Below, piece after piece: positions 1-9,227 of a stretch of 37,280 bases of DNA. Source of the DNA: Leptospiraceae bacterium. Its GTDB lineage: Bacteria > Spirochaetota > Leptospiria > Leptospirales > Leptonemataceae. Location: NCBI GenBank assembly GCA_020441005.1, contig JAGRNA010000025.1:1-37280 (forward strand), in the 5' to 3' direction. Every line of letters starts with the position of its first letter. Within the stretch, counting starts at the first letter, position 1. The position numbers and the translations under genes were made by a program. A model generated the notes under the pieces. The model did no database searches, was not told where the DNA came from, and was given only the letters and a program-made list of their open reading frames with translations.

Positions 1-306
1 CTCTGGTCCCGTCAGTCCAAAAAACCTTTCCTTCAAAATGGGATCAACACCGTTCCAGAGTGCCGGGGCGAAACAAAGCCGGCATTTCCGATCAGTGATG
101 CCCAGCATGCCATCTTCACCCCAACGGTACGTCCTCCACACAGCCTCCTCATACGTGAAGTGGAGCCACGGGCGACCGTCGGACGAATAGTCCTCGCGCA
201 CCGTCCCCCATTGCCGCTCCGCCAAATAGGGTCCCCATCGCTTCCAGTCAGCGCCCGAGTCTCGACGAGCCTCGGCTGCGAGGCGATCTATTTCAGCTTG
301 CGGCAT
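1..306 (-). CDS. GH63-type glucosidase, N-terminal part (cut by window edge)
   Basis: An open frame runs from an ATG at 306 to the window edge, giving about 102 residues with no stop. It contains [20 protein letters not shown] near residues 22-41, then [17 protein letters not shown] and [13 protein letters not shown]. These are the N-terminal hallmarks of the large (about 850-900 residue) bacterial glucosidases related to GH63 mannosyl-oligosaccharide glucosidase, which I know best from planctomycetes and other environmental bacteria. The catalytic (alpha/alpha)6 domain would lie outside the window. An in-frame ATG at 330 is an alternative start; neither start has a good ribosome binding site. 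The gene is divergent from sthA across about 280 bases. Family assignment is from recalled motif similarity, and substrate is unknown. Confidence 0.75.
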   Translation of the reverse strand, partial: MPQAEIDRLAAEARRDSGADWKRWGPYLAERQWGTVREDYSSDGRPWLHFTYEEAVWRTYRWGEDGMLGITDRKCRLCFAPALWNGVDPILKERFFGLTGPE

Positions 307-589
307 CCCAGCTACTCTTGAGCCTTGCATTCGACTTACGACAGACGACGAATGCCGATGGAAGTTTCCCTGCCCGTTTGTGAGGCGACACCTGCTCAAT
401 CAGATTGCAGGATGCCGTCAAGCGGACGAGATTCTGTTGGAGTCTGAGTCGAGAGAAGTTGGATGCGAATGTCGTACCCTTCCAGCGAATCATCGGACTG
501 ATCGCTCAGGTGCCAGATTCCTTTCCCCCAATCCGGCATTGGACTTGCGAAGCCAGAGAATATCCCGAGACTATCTTCCATCGACAGCA

Positions 590-2014
590 ATGAGGGAATC
601 ATTGAACCACGAGAATCACAGGTATGATGTCATCGTCATCGGGACCGGGCCCGGCGGCGAGGGGGCAGCCATGCAGGCGACCAAGCTGGGCCGCTCTGTT
701 GCAGCCGTGGAACGGATGCCTGCAATCGGTGGCAGCTGTACTCACAAGGGGACCATTCCGAGTAAAGCTCTCCGATTTGCAATTTACCAGTCGGTGAATC
801 TCCAGAACACGGGACTCGTCGACACAGCCACACTCTCAGCAGCACGTTCGTTTCCCAACCTCCGGCGATCGGCGGGAGCGGTGATCGCTAAGCAGGTCGA
901 CATGCGACGCAGCTTCTACGATCGAAACGGTGTCCCCGTCTATCAAGGACACGCTCGGTTTGCTGGCCCGAATCGAATCGAGGTCTGCGACGAACTTGGT
1001 GGCCGCAGAGTCCTGGAGAGCGATGCCGTCATCATGGCCACCGGTTCCAAACCATTTCGGCCGCCGGACATCGATTTCAGCCATCCACGCATCTTCGACA
1101 GCGATTCCATTCTGGATTTGCCGAAGACGCCACGATCCATATGTGTGTACGGGGCCGGCGTCATCGGTTGCGAGTACGCCTCCATGTTTCGCAACATCGG
1201 CGTGAAAGTGAATCTCATCAACACGCGCACGAAGCTCCTGGAGTTTCTCGACGATGAGATCATTGATGCACTGAGCTATCACCTTCGAGAGCGTGGTGTC
1301 GTCATCCGCCATAGTGAGGTTTATGACCATGTCGAACCGGTCGATGACGGCGTCATCCTGCACTTGAAGTCAAAGAAACAGATCAAGACGGATGTCTTGC
1401 TCTGGGCAGCCGGTCGAAGTGGAAACACCGATGACCTCAACCTCGAAGCTGCAGGCATCACGACAAACAATCGTGGACAGATTGAAGTTGATGAACACTT
1501 CCATACCGCTGCTGAGAGAATCTATGCCGTCGGAGACGTGATCGGCATGCCAGCCTTGGCCAGTGCAGCGTACGTGCAGGGACGGTATGCGGCTCTGCAC
1601 CTCATCAATGGTTTCTGCGAACGGGCCATGATCGACGACATCCCGACGGGGATCTACACCAGTCCGGAAATCAGCTCTCTTGGCAAGACCGAACGCGAAT
1701 TGACAGACGAGTGCGTGCCGTACGAAGTCGGCCATTCAATGTTCAAGAATCTGGCACGCGCACAGATTATGGGGCGACCCGTCGGAATGCTGAAGCTGCT
1801 TTTCCATCGTGATACCCTGGAGATTCTCGGGATCCACTGCTTCGGTGTGAACGCCAGCGAAATCATTCACATCGGTCAGGCAATTATGATCCAGGCCGGT
1901 GAAGCCAATTCAATCGAATACTTCACCAGGGCCACTTTCAACTATCCCACAATGGCGGAAGCCTATCGGGTCGCCGCCCTGAATGGTCTGAATCGTCTAT
2001 ATGAAAATGAGTGA
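590..2014 (+). CDS. sthA: Soluble pyridine nucleotide transhydrogenase SthA
   Basis: FAD-containing enzyme that moves hydride between NADPH and NAD+ in the cytosol. The 474-residue product follows E. coli SthA (466) nearly end to end. It has an N-terminal FAD motif [11 protein letters not shown], then [12 protein letters not shown], in which the second cysteine of the usual redox pair is absent, as in SthA and unlike lipoamide dehydrogenase. A second dinucleotide motif [21 protein letters not shown], and the C-terminal [21 protein letters not shown] complete the match. The frame is open from 380, but homology begins only at the ATG at 590, so the first 70 codons are discarded. The stop overlaps a GTG of the next frame by four bases. 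The 5' neighbour is a divergent planctomycete-like glucosidase, so this block may be foreign relative to the rest of the window. Confidence 0.92.
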   Translation: MRESLNHENHRYDVIVIGTGPGGEGAAMQATKLGRSVAAVERMPAIGGSCTHKGTIPSKALRFAIYQSVNLQNTGLVDTATLSAARSFPNLRRSAGAVIAKQVDMRRSFYDRNGVPVYQGHARFAGPNRIEVCDELGGRRVLESDAVIMATGSKPFRPPDIDFSHPRIFDSDSILDLPKTPRSICVYGAGVIGCEYASMFRNIGVKVNLINTRTKLLEFLDDEIIDALSYHLRERGVVIRHSEVYDHVEPVDDGVILHLKSKKQIKTDVLLWAAGRSGNTDDLNLEAAGITTNNRGQIEVDEHFHTAAERIYAVGDVIGMPALASAAYVQGRYAALHLINGFCERAMIDDIPTGIYTSPEISSLGKTERELTDECVPYEVGHSMFKNLARAQIMGRPVGMLKLLFHRDTLEILGIHCFGVNASEIIHIGQAIMIQAGEANSIEYFTRATFNYPTMAEAYRVAALNGLNRLYENE

Positions 2015-4521
2015 ACCATTTGCAAACTGAAATGACCAATAAAACCCGTGAGACTGCTACCGATGCCACGCCACCGGTCTTTAGCTGTTCCATTTTAGGC
2101 GGCGGCCAATTCGGTTATGTACTGGCCAATCTGGTGGCTAGTCGGGACGGACAGGTGCGGCTGTGGTTCAAAGACAAGTCCGATTGCCAACGCTTTGAAA
2201 AAGAACGCCGGGTGCAGATTCTGGGACAGGACTATCGCCTGCATAGCGGTGTGTTGGCGCATTGCGGCCGGGAGCATTTTGCAAAGGGCAGCCAGCTAAT
2301 GCTGTGCGCCCTGCCCTCGCGCGAATTTGAATCCAGCATGGAGCTTATTCTGGATCAACTGGATCGCTCTCAAAAACATGTGCTGGGGATCCTGACCAAG
2401 GGCTTTGCCGATAAAAAATGGCACAAGCGTCATCAAATCTATACATTTTCGCAATTAGCAGCGCATATGGCCCGGGAACGTCAGTTGCAACTGGGTGTTG
2501 CAGTGATCAATGGGCCCAGTCTGTTAGGCGAGATACTGGCCGGTCATTTGACTTTTTTTAATATTGGTTGTGAAAATCCGGAGTGCGCCCGTTTAATTGC
2601 CGGCCGTCTGGAAGGCAAGTCCATTCAAGTCAGCCACCACACCGATACGCTGAGCATCGAATTGGGCGGCATACTGAAAAATCCGATAGCCATCGCCTGT
2701 GGAATAGCCGAGAAGCTGCCCCATACCAGTTCCAATTTCAAAGGTGTTTTGTTCAGTAAAGGGTATCAAGAGATGCGAGCGTTTTGCGCAGCCCTTGGCG
2801 GTAATCCGGATCAACTCAGCGGTATATCAGGACTAGGCGACCTGTTTGCGTCCGCCATCAGTCCCCTCAGCCGCAACCGCCATTATGGCAGCAGCTTTGT
2901 GCGTAATGAGGTGGAGCGCACGCAGAAACTGGGCTGGCTGGATCGACTGGAACTGCTCGTCGATCCGCGCACGTTTATTGAAAAGGAAGCCCGGGCGAGC
3001 GAAAACACGGTCGAGGGCAGTCTGTCCCTCAGTCCGATCCTGGAAATTGCCGAACGTCTTGATGTACGACTGGAATTATTTGAAACTATTTATGGAATTC
3101 TGAGTCGCAAACAGAAGCCCCATGCCCTGATTGATGTCATTTTCAAGGGCTATGACAGCGAGCAGTTGACTGAAAAAAGATCGAATCAGCATATACCAGG
3201 CGCTAGTATCGCGGCCGGTCATAATTTCAACAGATTGATCATCCGCCGTGTCCATCGGCACATTAGTGTTAGCAGCGGGTTACAGGAGCGCATCCAGCGA
3301 CAGAGCGGCAATGTGCTGAGTAAACTGAACAAGCGCCTGGATGCAGCCCGTCAGGGCAATATTACCCGGGAGTTGGAAGAGTTTCCCACAGAAATCCGTT
3401 TATGGAACCAGCTCTCTGCTTGTGACACGGACAATCGCATGGATCTGATCAACGATTTGGTCGCATACTATGTCAGCGAGATCTCGGACAACTTTCGTCC
3501 CGTAATGCGCGGTACCCTGATTCGGGCCATTGCACCGCTACGTTTCATGGCCGGTGGTTTTCGACCAGGCAGAGCCATGCCCTATGTTGGCGGCGAGGTG
3601 GAGCAGTTACGCGAACTGGCCAGGCGTTACAACATCCTGTACACACCAATGCATCGATCCCATCTCGATTCCATCGAGGTCGCTTTTGGATTGGTCAGCA
3701 GCGGTCTGCCAGTGCCGCGCTATGCAGCCGGAATCAATTTGATGAAAAGCCCCTTTTTGTCCTGGCTCCTGAAATCCCTGGGGGCCTACGCCGTAGACCG
3801 GCAGCGGATCCGCAATATCCTGTATCTGGAGTGTCTGAACGCCTATTCGTCAATGACTATGGAAGCCGGTGTGCCGTCTCTGGTCTACTGCGAGGGCACG
3901 CGCAGCCGGAGCGGAGACATCTATCCGATCAAGACCGGACTTCTCAATACAGCGATCGAGGCCTACCGGCATTCCGGCAATGAAATCCTGGTGGTTCCGC
4001 TTGCCCTGTCCTACGAGAATGTCCCCGAGGATCGAGAGTTTTGCGGACTGCGCGAGGAAACCAACTGGCATGATTTTTGGCGCATCCGCAGCAAGGTCTA
4101 TCTGGATGTTTGCGAGGCAATTCCGGTATCAAACCATCTGCATGCTGACGAGCCCGGTCTTTCCATATCGTACGAGATCGATCGTCAATGGCGTCGCCAC
4201 CAAAGACTTTTACCGAATCAAATTGTGGCGCATGTACTCCATCAACACCGGTCAGAATCGGATTCACCCGGTCTTGCGCCGTTACAGCAGGAGGGCATTA
4301 CAATGGAAACCGTAGGCGCCTGGATTGAAGACTTCCTGCGCAGGCACCATGGCAACTATCTGCACCAAAGGCCCGCAGTCATTCGCCGTCAGGGTTTAAG
4401 CAATCTGGAAAAAAGGCGTGTCGTGGCGATTCAGGATGGTCAGGTCTTCATTCGCAGTCCGCAATTATTGGCCTATTACGGCAATATGATTATTCAGCCC
4501 GAGAATGCGATCCCGGATTGA
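2011..4521 (+). CDS. gpsA-plsB: Fusion: NAD(P)H glycerol-3-phosphate dehydrogenase + PlsB-type acyltransferase
   Basis: The product is 836 residues from GTG 2011, or 829 from the more ordinary ATG at 2032; neither start has a clear ribosome binding site. Residues 24-380 are GpsA: dinucleotide motif GGGQFG (30-35), catalytic lysine in ILKN (K223), GLGDL (274-278) and SRNR (287-290). Residues 440-830 are a membrane-associated acyltransferase of the PlsB type: motif I HRSHLD (548-553), motif II around GINLMKSPF...GAYAVDR, motif [11 protein letters not shown] (628-635) and motif [11 protein letters not shown]. Every catalytic motif I can check is present, so both halves should be active. Known chemistry: GpsA reduces DHAP to sn-glycerol-3-phosphate and PlsB acylates it to lysophosphatidate. 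The fusion would join the first two steps of phospholipid synthesis. Substrate channelling is inference. Confidence 0.88.
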   Translation: MNHLQTEMTNKTRETATDATPPVFSCSILGGGQFGYVLANLVASRDGQVRLWFKDKSDCQRFEKERRVQILGQDYRLHSGVLAHCGREHFAKGSQLMLCALPSREFESSMELILDQLDRSQKHVLGILTKGFADKKWHKRHQIYTFSQLAAHMARERQLQLGVAVINGPSLLGEILAGHLTFFNIGCENPECARLIAGRLEGKSIQVSHHTDTLSIELGGILKNPIAIACGIAEKLPHTSSNFKGVLFSKGYQEMRAFCAALGGNPDQLSGISGLGDLFASAISPLSRNRHYGSSFVRNEVERTQKLGWLDRLELLVDPRTFIEKEARASENTVEGSLSLSPILEIAERLDVRLELFETIYGILSRKQKPHALIDVIFKGYDSEQLTEKRSNQHIPGASIAAGHNFNRLIIRRVHRHISVSSGLQERIQRQSGNVLSKLNKRLDAARQGNITRELEEFPTEIRLWNQLSACDTDNRMDLINDLVAYYVSEISDNFRPVMRGTLIRAIAPLRFMAGGFRPGRAMPYVGGEVEQLRELARRYNILYTPMHRSHLDSIEVAFGLVSSGLPVPRYAAGINLMKSPFLSWLLKSLGAYAVDRQRIRNILYLECLNAYSSMTMEAGVPSLVYCEGTRSRSGDIYPIKTGLLNTAIEAYRHSGNEILVVPLALSYENVPEDREFCGLREETNWHDFWRIRSKVYLDVCEAIPVSNHLHADEPGLSISYEIDRQWRRHQRLLPNQIVAHVLHQHRSESDSPGLAPLQQEGITMETVGAWIEDFLRRHHGNYLHQRPAVIRRQGLSNLEKRRVVAIQDGQVFIRSPQLLAYYGNMIIQPENAIPD

Positions 4522-4597
4522 GCGGCCGACACCAGGCTTGCAAGCTTTCGCTGGACTGGCCGGGACCGGGATTCATCCGGGGCACGGCGGGCCGCAC

Positions 4598-4628
4598 CTC
4601 TGCACAGTTTGCTCACAAACGAGCAGAG
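4598..4628. terminator. Possible two-way terminator hairpin between convergent genes
   Basis: Inverted repeat CTCTGC / GCAGAG (4598-4603, 4623-4628) enclosing a second perfect pair GTTTG / CAAAC with a CTCA loop. It lies in the 145-base gap between the convergent gpsA-plsB and phosphatase genes. No U-tract follows on either strand, so intrinsic termination is only a possibility. Confidence 0.35.
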
Positions 4629-4666
4629 AACCAGACCGGCTCGCATTCCAGGCTGGCAGGGGCTGC

Positions 4667-6667
4667 TTAATCTGTCAGAAATGCGCGCAGCTGCTCCAAA
4701 TACTTGCTGTCCGGTTTGATTTGTTTGATTTCGAGGGCACATTGTGCCGCTTTGTCCTTTTTATCTTGCAACAAGTACAAGCGCGCCAGCAGGTAGAGGG
4801 CTCGCGGATTCTCACTGCGTAAACTCAAGGAACGCTTGAGGGCATCTTCCGCCTGTGCCAGGTTTTGCTCGGCCAGCAAAGAGCGCGCCAGCAAGCTCCA
4901 GGCGTCCGCATTGTAGGGCCGCAGCCCATTGTAGCGGATCAAGAACTCCTGTGCCTCGCGGAATCGGTCCGCCTTGATCAGATAACGCGCCAGGATGTAC
5001 AGGGCTGTTGTATGCCGTGGAAAAATCTCGACGGCCGCCAGCATGAAACGGCAAGCCTCTTGATATTCACGGGCATGAAAGGCGCGGCGGGCAATGCTAA
5101 TATATTCATTGAATTCAGCCTGCTGCTCCGAGAGCATCATGGCAATCATGGTAATGTCATCGCCTTGATCCGTACCCAGGGTAAAGCGTTCAAAGTCGCG
5201 CATCACCTGCTCGCTGGTATGCTGGATATCCATGCCGGCGGTTTGCTGGAGCGCCTCGATGAGCCTTTCCTCCCCATACATTTCATCATGCACATTGCGA
5301 GCCTCTAATACCCCGTCCGTGAAGATCAGGACTTTGTCCCCCGGTTCGAGATGCGTACTCTGATCTCTGAAATGACGACTGGCATCCGGGAACATGCCCA
5401 GCAGGGTTCCTTCGCCGCCCAAACGCTCCACCTCATTCGTAGCCGCCCGGCACAGAAAAGCCGCCGGGCCTGCGGCTCTACTATAAATAATATTATAATC
5501 CTTGTCGATCAGCATATAAAAGCCGGTCAAATAACCTTCTTGCTTGACATAGCGCAGCAAATCCAGATTGACCCGATTGAACACCTCGGCAGGAGAATCC
5601 AGGCGGTGATTATTGAACGACAACTTGGCAATCGCGGTAATGAGCGCCGCCGGCACGCCGTGGCCGGAAACATCGCAAACCAGCAATCCCAATCGATTGG
5701 AACCAATGGAAAAGTAATCGTAGAAGTCACCGCTGACTTCCGTCATCGGATAGAACTTGATCCAGAACTGCAGCCCGCTCCAGTCCGGAATGCGCCGTGG
5801 GACAAAGCCTTTCTGGATATTGCGGGCCATAATCAGCTCGCGCCGCGACGCGGCGATTTGCTTTTCCAGTTGCGCGTTGGCCATATGCAAGTACTCGACC
5901 GAAGTTGTGAGTTCGCGCTTGTCCTTGAGCAAACCAACCGACTTTTCCAAAACCTTGTCGAACTGATTGGGGCTGTGTATAGTGCTCGACGGGGCAGGTT
6001 TGGCCGGCACCGCCGGTTGCAAAAAGGCCCTGGAACGCAAGCAAAACTGGTGATAGCCCTGCGCCCATTGTATATTATTATGAATCGCTGCTCGTTTGGG
6101 CCAGTCGGATTGCAGCATTGTCGTTTTCGTGACCGAAATTTCCACTTCCTCCCAAAAAGTCCGCTGACAAAAAGAACGCAGCAGTCCCTCATAAAACAGA
6201 ACATCGATCAGCGAATGCGGGTCCAGCCGATCCATGTATATTAAATCCAGCAGCACGCTCCCTTGTGCCGTGTCCGGATCGACCGATTCGAGGCTGGGTC
6301 TGGCATACAACCGATTGGTGATCATTTGCAAAAATAATGGAAACTGCAAGATGTGTTCCCATTCATATTGAATTTGCAGGGGCATAATTTGATTCTGCTC
6401 GACCAGGCGGTGAAAGCAGGATTTGCCAATGCGCGCCAAATGGCGCCAGCTATCAAATCGATGACAAAGACTATATAGAAGGGAAGACTCTTGCTCGCCT
6501 GGAATCCAGGTTTGCTCAGTGAGTCCATGCAGCAAATCATGCTGCGCTGGTGTCAGATCATGCTGCCATTCCAGAACAGCCTGCTCGCCATATTCTGCCG
6601 TCAAGGCTTGTAATAACAAACACAATCGCCAACCGGACACATCGGGGCTCTGTGTTGTTGGCTGCAT
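4667..6667 (-). CDS. SpoIIE-type PP2C phosphatase with coiled coil and C-terminal TPRs
   Basis: The protein has 666 residues. Residues 1-215 are a domain I do not recognise. A Pro/Ser-rich linker leads into a probable coiled coil (about 236-290), then a SpoIIE/RsbU-type PPM phosphatase domain (about 290-515) and TPR-like helices (about 520-660). The metal-binding aspartates are visible: VSGDFYD (D314), CDVSGHG (D332), FTDG (D451) and QGDD (D503/504). The order coiled coil, ARNIQKGF, phosphatase is typical of RsbU/RsbP-like enzymes, which dephosphorylate anti-sigma-factor antagonists. No antagonist or anti-sigma gene is next to it, so its target is unknown. There is no transmembrane segment, so it should be cytosolic. 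A TAAGG lies about three bases before the ATG. It is divergent from the YceI-like gene. Confidence 0.88.
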   Translation of the reverse strand: MQPTTQSPDVSGWRLCLLLQALTAEYGEQAVLEWQHDLTPAQHDLLHGLTEQTWIPGEQESSLLYSLCHRFDSWRHLARIGKSCFHRLVEQNQIMPLQIQYEWEHILQFPLFLQMITNRLYARPSLESVDPDTAQGSVLLDLIYMDRLDPHSLIDVLFYEGLLRSFCQRTFWEEVEISVTKTTMLQSDWPKRAAIHNNIQWAQGYHQFCLRSRAFLQPAVPAKPAPSSTIHSPNQFDKVLEKSVGLLKDKRELTTSVEYLHMANAQLEKQIAASRRELIMARNIQKGFVPRRIPDWSGLQFWIKFYPMTEVSGDFYDYFSIGSNRLGLLVCDVSGHGVPAALITAIAKLSFNNHRLDSPAEVFNRVNLDLLRYVKQEGYLTGFYMLIDKDYNIIYSRAAGPAAFLCRAATNEVERLGGEGTLLGMFPDASRHFRDQSTHLEPGDKVLIFTDGVLEARNVHDEMYGEERLIEALQQTAGMDIQHTSEQVMRDFERFTLGTDQGDDITMIAMMLSEQQAEFNEYISIARRAFHAREYQEACRFMLAAVEIFPRHTTALYILARYLIKADRFREAQEFLIRYNGLRPYNADAWSLLARSLLAEQNLAQAEDALKRSLSLRSENPRALYLLARLYLLQDKKDKAAQCALEIKQIKPDSKYLEQLRAFLTD

Positions 6668-6716
6668 AACCTTAAACAGTCTTTATAACCAGAACTCCAA
6701 AGCAAGCAGAAAAGAA

Positions 6717-6745
6717 TTGACTTTGTCCTGATTTTAACGTATATT
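6717..6745 (+). promoter_or_regulatory. Sigma-70-type promoter predicting a leaderless transcript
   Basis: TTGACT (6717-6722), a spacer of exactly 17 bases, and TATATT (6740-6745). The ATG of the YceI-like gene is at 6752, seven bases after the -10 box, where transcription would begin. No ribosome binding site fits between them. Confidence 0.6.
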
Positions 6746-6751
6746 TCGCAT

Positions 6752-7375
6752 ATGCGTCTGAAAACGATCTACCTGTCACTGCTGCTTTTACCTGGACTCG
6801 CTATTGTTACAAACCAGTGTCAGAACAAAAACCAGCCCGACTGCACGTATGCGTACAATCCCCGATTCACGGAAATTCAGTGGACGGCTTTCAAGTTTAT
6901 TTCCCGGGCGGGAGTTAACGGCTCTTTTCAGGAAAAAACTGCCAGTGCAACCGAAAGCGCCCCTACGGCCGGCGATGTTTTCCGGAATATGAGCTTTACC
7001 GTCAATACGGACAGCGTCTTTACCAATAATCCGAATCGCGATCAAAAGATCAAGACAGCATTTTTTGGCACGCTGGCAAACGGGGCGCTCATCAGCGGAC
7101 ATGTCAAGAGCATCGATTCCGCCAACCAGGGCAAGGCCCAAATCGAATTAAAGCTGAATGAACAAACTCACCTTGTTGACTTTGCATTTGAAAGCAGTCC
7201 GGAGGGTCAATTCAAGGCGACTGGCAGCATCAATGTCGGCGACTGGCAGGCCCTGCCCGCGATTGCCGCGCTGAACAAGGTTTGTGAGGAAGCCCACACC
7301 CAGGACGGTGTCAGCAAGCTTTGGCCAGACGTAAACCTCCAGATTACTACCAAACTGGATAGCACTTGTAAATAG
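6752..7375 (+). CDS. YceI-like domain lipoprotein
   Basis: The product is 207 residues with an N-terminal export signal (basic MRLK, then a hydrophobic run) ending in VTNQC, so Cys23 is a likely spirochaete-style lipidation site. The lipobox is relaxed, with threonine at -3. The rest resembles the YceI family of exported beta-barrel, lipid-binding proteins: WTAFKF, then GDVFRNMSFTVNTDSVF, then the repeated RDQKIKTAFF and DFAFESS...GSINVGDW strands. Some YceI proteins bind isoprenoids; the ligand here is unknown. The promoter directly upstream places the predicted transcription start on the A of the ATG. The gene ends six bases from the convergent ispF stop. Confidence 0.75.
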   Translation: MRLKTIYLSLLLLPGLAIVTNQCQNKNQPDCTYAYNPRFTEIQWTAFKFISRAGVNGSFQEKTASATESAPTAGDVFRNMSFTVNTDSVFTNNPNRDQKIKTAFFGTLANGALISGHVKSIDSANQGKAQIELKLNEQTHLVDFAFESSPEGQFKATGSINVGDWQALPAIAALNKVCEEAHTQDGVSKLWPDVNLQITTKLDSTCK

Positions 7376-7381
7376 GATACG

Positions 7382-7870
7382 TCAGGGGACGCGCTGCAAA
7401 AGGACACTGGCCATACAGGCCAGCCCCTCTGATCGACCCAGGGCGCCCATTTTTTCGGTTGTTGTGGCCTTGAGACCGACCCGCTGCGGATCTACCTGCA
7501 ATTGGGCGGCAATGCTGGCGCGTATTGCCGCTGTGTGCGGACTGATTTTGGGACGTTCACCGATCAGGGTCAGATCCGCATTCATTAGCTGCCAGCCGGC
7601 GGCCTCCATTTGGGACTGATAGTATTCTACAATACGAGCCGAATCAAGATCGCGATTGGCTTCATCGGTATCCGCAAAGACCTGACCAATATCGGCAAGG
7701 GCCATGGCCCCGGCTAGCGCGTCACAAAGAGCGTGATATAACACATCCGCATCGGAGTGACCGGCCAGGGCCAGCGGTCCAGGCAGTGTATAACCACCCA
7801 GCTTCAAGGGCCGATCAAGATCCTCTATTAAGCGGTGGAAATCCCACCCATTGCCAATCCGTAATTCCAT
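7382..7870 (-). CDS. ispF: 2-C-methyl-D-erythritol 2,4-cyclodiphosphate synthase
   Basis: IspF cyclises CDP-methylerythritol 2-phosphate to MEcPP with release of CMP, in the cytosolic MEP route to isoprenoids. The 162-residue length is normal for the family. Metal ligands are visible as D10 and H12 in GWDFH and H46 in DADVLYHAL. The HSDAD loop and the C-terminal signature KATTTEKMGALGRSEGLA are intact. It lies 36 bases downstream of nadA on the same strand and probably shares its transcript. Confidence 0.95.
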   Translation of the reverse strand: MELRIGNGWDFHRLIEDLDRPLKLGGYTLPGPLALAGHSDADVLYHALCDALAGAMALADIGQVFADTDEANRDLDSARIVEYYQSQMEAAGWQLMNADLTLIGERPKISPHTAAIRASIAAQLQVDPQRVGLKATTTEKMGALGRSEGLACMASVLLQRVP

Positions 7871-7906
7871 TTCTAATTTCCGTGTTTGCCATCGGCTCTG
7901 GCTTGA

Positions 7907-8884
7907 TTAGCCGATAGCCAGCATGCGTTCCACGGCGCGTAAAGCCGGTTTTTGAATATGCTCGGGCACTTCCACCGCATACTGTTCGTTAATAATCGCA
8001 TCGCGCACTTTTTTGAGCGTTATTTTTTTCATATGCGGGCAGGTATGGCAGGTGGAAACAAAATGACGCCTGGGAAATTGTAAACGCAGGTTATCAGCCA
8101 TGCTGCATTCGGTGACCAGCATAATGTTTTCCTGTTTGTTTTTGGCAATAAAGTCCGCCATTTGGGATGTGCTGCCCGCAAAATCAGAGGCGCCGGTCAC
8201 GTCGGTATTGCATTCCGGATGCGATATAATCAGCAGGTCCTGAAATTGTCGGCGCGCATGAAGCAAATCCTCGGCGGTATATTGTTCATGGACCATGCAT
8301 TTGCCTTGCTCCCAGGAAATAATGCGCTTGCTGGTTTTTTGCTGGATATTGCGGGCCAGGTATTCGTCCGGCAGGAAGATAACAGCTTCATCGGCCAGAC
8401 TCTCAACAACCTGCAAGGCGTTGGCACTGGTGCAGCAAATATCCGTTTCAGCCTTGACTGCCGCCGAACAATTCACGTAGGTCACTACCGGCACGCCGGG
8501 GTAGCGCGCTTTCAACATGCGCACATCATCCGCTGTGATACTTTCGGCTAGCGAGCAACCCGCCTCGGGATCGGCAATCAGCACTTTTTTGTCCGGATTA
8601 CAGATCTTGGCCGTCTCCGCCATGAAATGCACGCCATTGAATAGAATGATCGCAGCATCCGTATTCGCAGCCTGACGAGCCAGTCCCAGGGAGTCGCCGA
8701 TAAAATCAGAGACGCCATGAAACACATCCGGAGTCATGTAATTGTGGCCCAGGATGACCAGGTTTTTTTCTTTTTTCAGGTTCCGAATTTCAGCGATCAA
8801 TTGCAGGGCCTCGTCAAGCTCATGCTCGGGCATGGTTTGAGTCAGGGTTTCCTGAATAGCTTCCATCGTGGCTGTATTGCGCAT
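7907..8884 (-). CDS. nadA: Quinolinate synthase A
   Basis: NadA condenses iminoaspartate with DHAP to quinolinate in NAD synthesis, using a [4Fe-4S] cluster. With the start at 8884 the protein is 325 residues. It shows [27 protein letters not shown], and the probable cluster cysteines C110 (EAGCSLAE), C225 (HPECN) and C282 (CHTCPHMKK). The frame stays open to 9076, but that would run through the divergent lipoyl gene and has no homology there. ATG 8884 has an AAGG about nine bases upstream; ATG 8911 and 8866 are less likely. No nadB or nadC is visible nearby. Confidence 0.94.
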   Translation of the reverse strand: MRNTATMEAIQETLTQTMPEHELDEALQLIAEIRNLKKEKNLVILGHNYMTPDVFHGVSDFIGDSLGLARQAANTDAAIILFNGVHFMAETAKICNPDKKVLIADPEAGCSLAESITADDVRMLKARYPGVPVVTYVNCSAAVKAETDICCTSANALQVVESLADEAVIFLPDEYLARNIQQKTSKRIISWEQGKCMVHEQYTAEDLLHARRQFQDLLIISHPECNTDVTGASDFAGSTSQMADFIAKNKQENIMLVTECSMADNLRLQFPRRHFVSTCHTCPHMKKITLKKVRDAIINEQYAVEVPEHIQKPALRAVERMLAIG

Positions 8885-8946
8885 AATTGGAGCCTTGTAG
8901 ATCGATGGCATTTGGCAATCATTTTGTAATTCGGCTGGCAAAAAAG

Positions 8947-8955
8947 CCCCCCCCC
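8947..8955. repeat. Run of nine C in a divergent intergenic region
   Basis: Nine consecutive C (nine G on the minus strand) lie between nadA and the lipoyl domain gene, 15 bases before the ATG at 8970. The C run can pair with GGTGGGG at 8961-8967. Such a tract is prone to slippage and could alter promoter or leader spacing. Confidence 0.7.
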
Positions 8956-8969
8956 GGAATGGTGGGGTC

Positions 8970-9227
8970 ATGTCAGAGCCTTCACAGCCGACCCGGGAAT
9001 TATGTGTTCCCGACATTGGCAACGCCTCCCAAATTGAACTGCTGGAATGGCTAGTCGAGCCCGGTGAGCGCGTCACACAAGGCCAGGAGCTATGCGAATT
9101 GGTAACGGAAAAAGCGACCTTCCCCCTGGAGGCACCCCTGGCTGGAACCGTTCGTCAGTGTCTGGCAGCTGCCGGCAGCCTGGTAAAAGTGGGCGATGCG
9201 CTCCTAGTGCTGGAGCTGATCGAGTAA
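8970..9227 (+). CDS. Free-standing lipoyl/biotinyl attachment domain protein
   Basis: The protein is 85 residues and consists of one lipoyl-type domain: [22 protein letters not shown], then [14 protein letters not shown] and a closing [21 protein letters not shown]. The E-K-A turn puts the modifiable lysine at K48, as in E2 subunits of 2-oxoacid dehydrogenases. No E2 catalytic domain or partner dehydrogenase follows. A dihydrolipoyl dehydrogenase occurs about 11 kb away, but no functional link is shown. GGTGGGG just before the ATG may serve as a ribosome binding site. The last 24 bases overlap the 3' end of the convergent EAL fusion gene. Confidence 0.82.
   Translation: MSEPSQPTRELCVPDIGNASQIELLEWLVEPGERVTQGQELCELVTEKATFPLEAPLAGTVRQCLAAAGSLVKVGDALLVLELIE

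Noticed and set aside
380-589. N-terminal extension of sthA from 380
   Set aside because: Homology to SthA begins only after the ATG at 590; the earlier 70 codons have no recognisable pattern and lie in the divergent promoter region.
5351-6244. 297-codon plus-strand frame across the phosphatase gene
   Set aside because: It is antisense to the phosphatase domain, whose motifs are intact, and its translation shows no family pattern.
8885-9076. Long N-terminus of nadA from 9076
   Set aside because: It would run antisense through the lipoyl gene and has no NadA homology; ATG 8884 has an AAGG at a usable distance.
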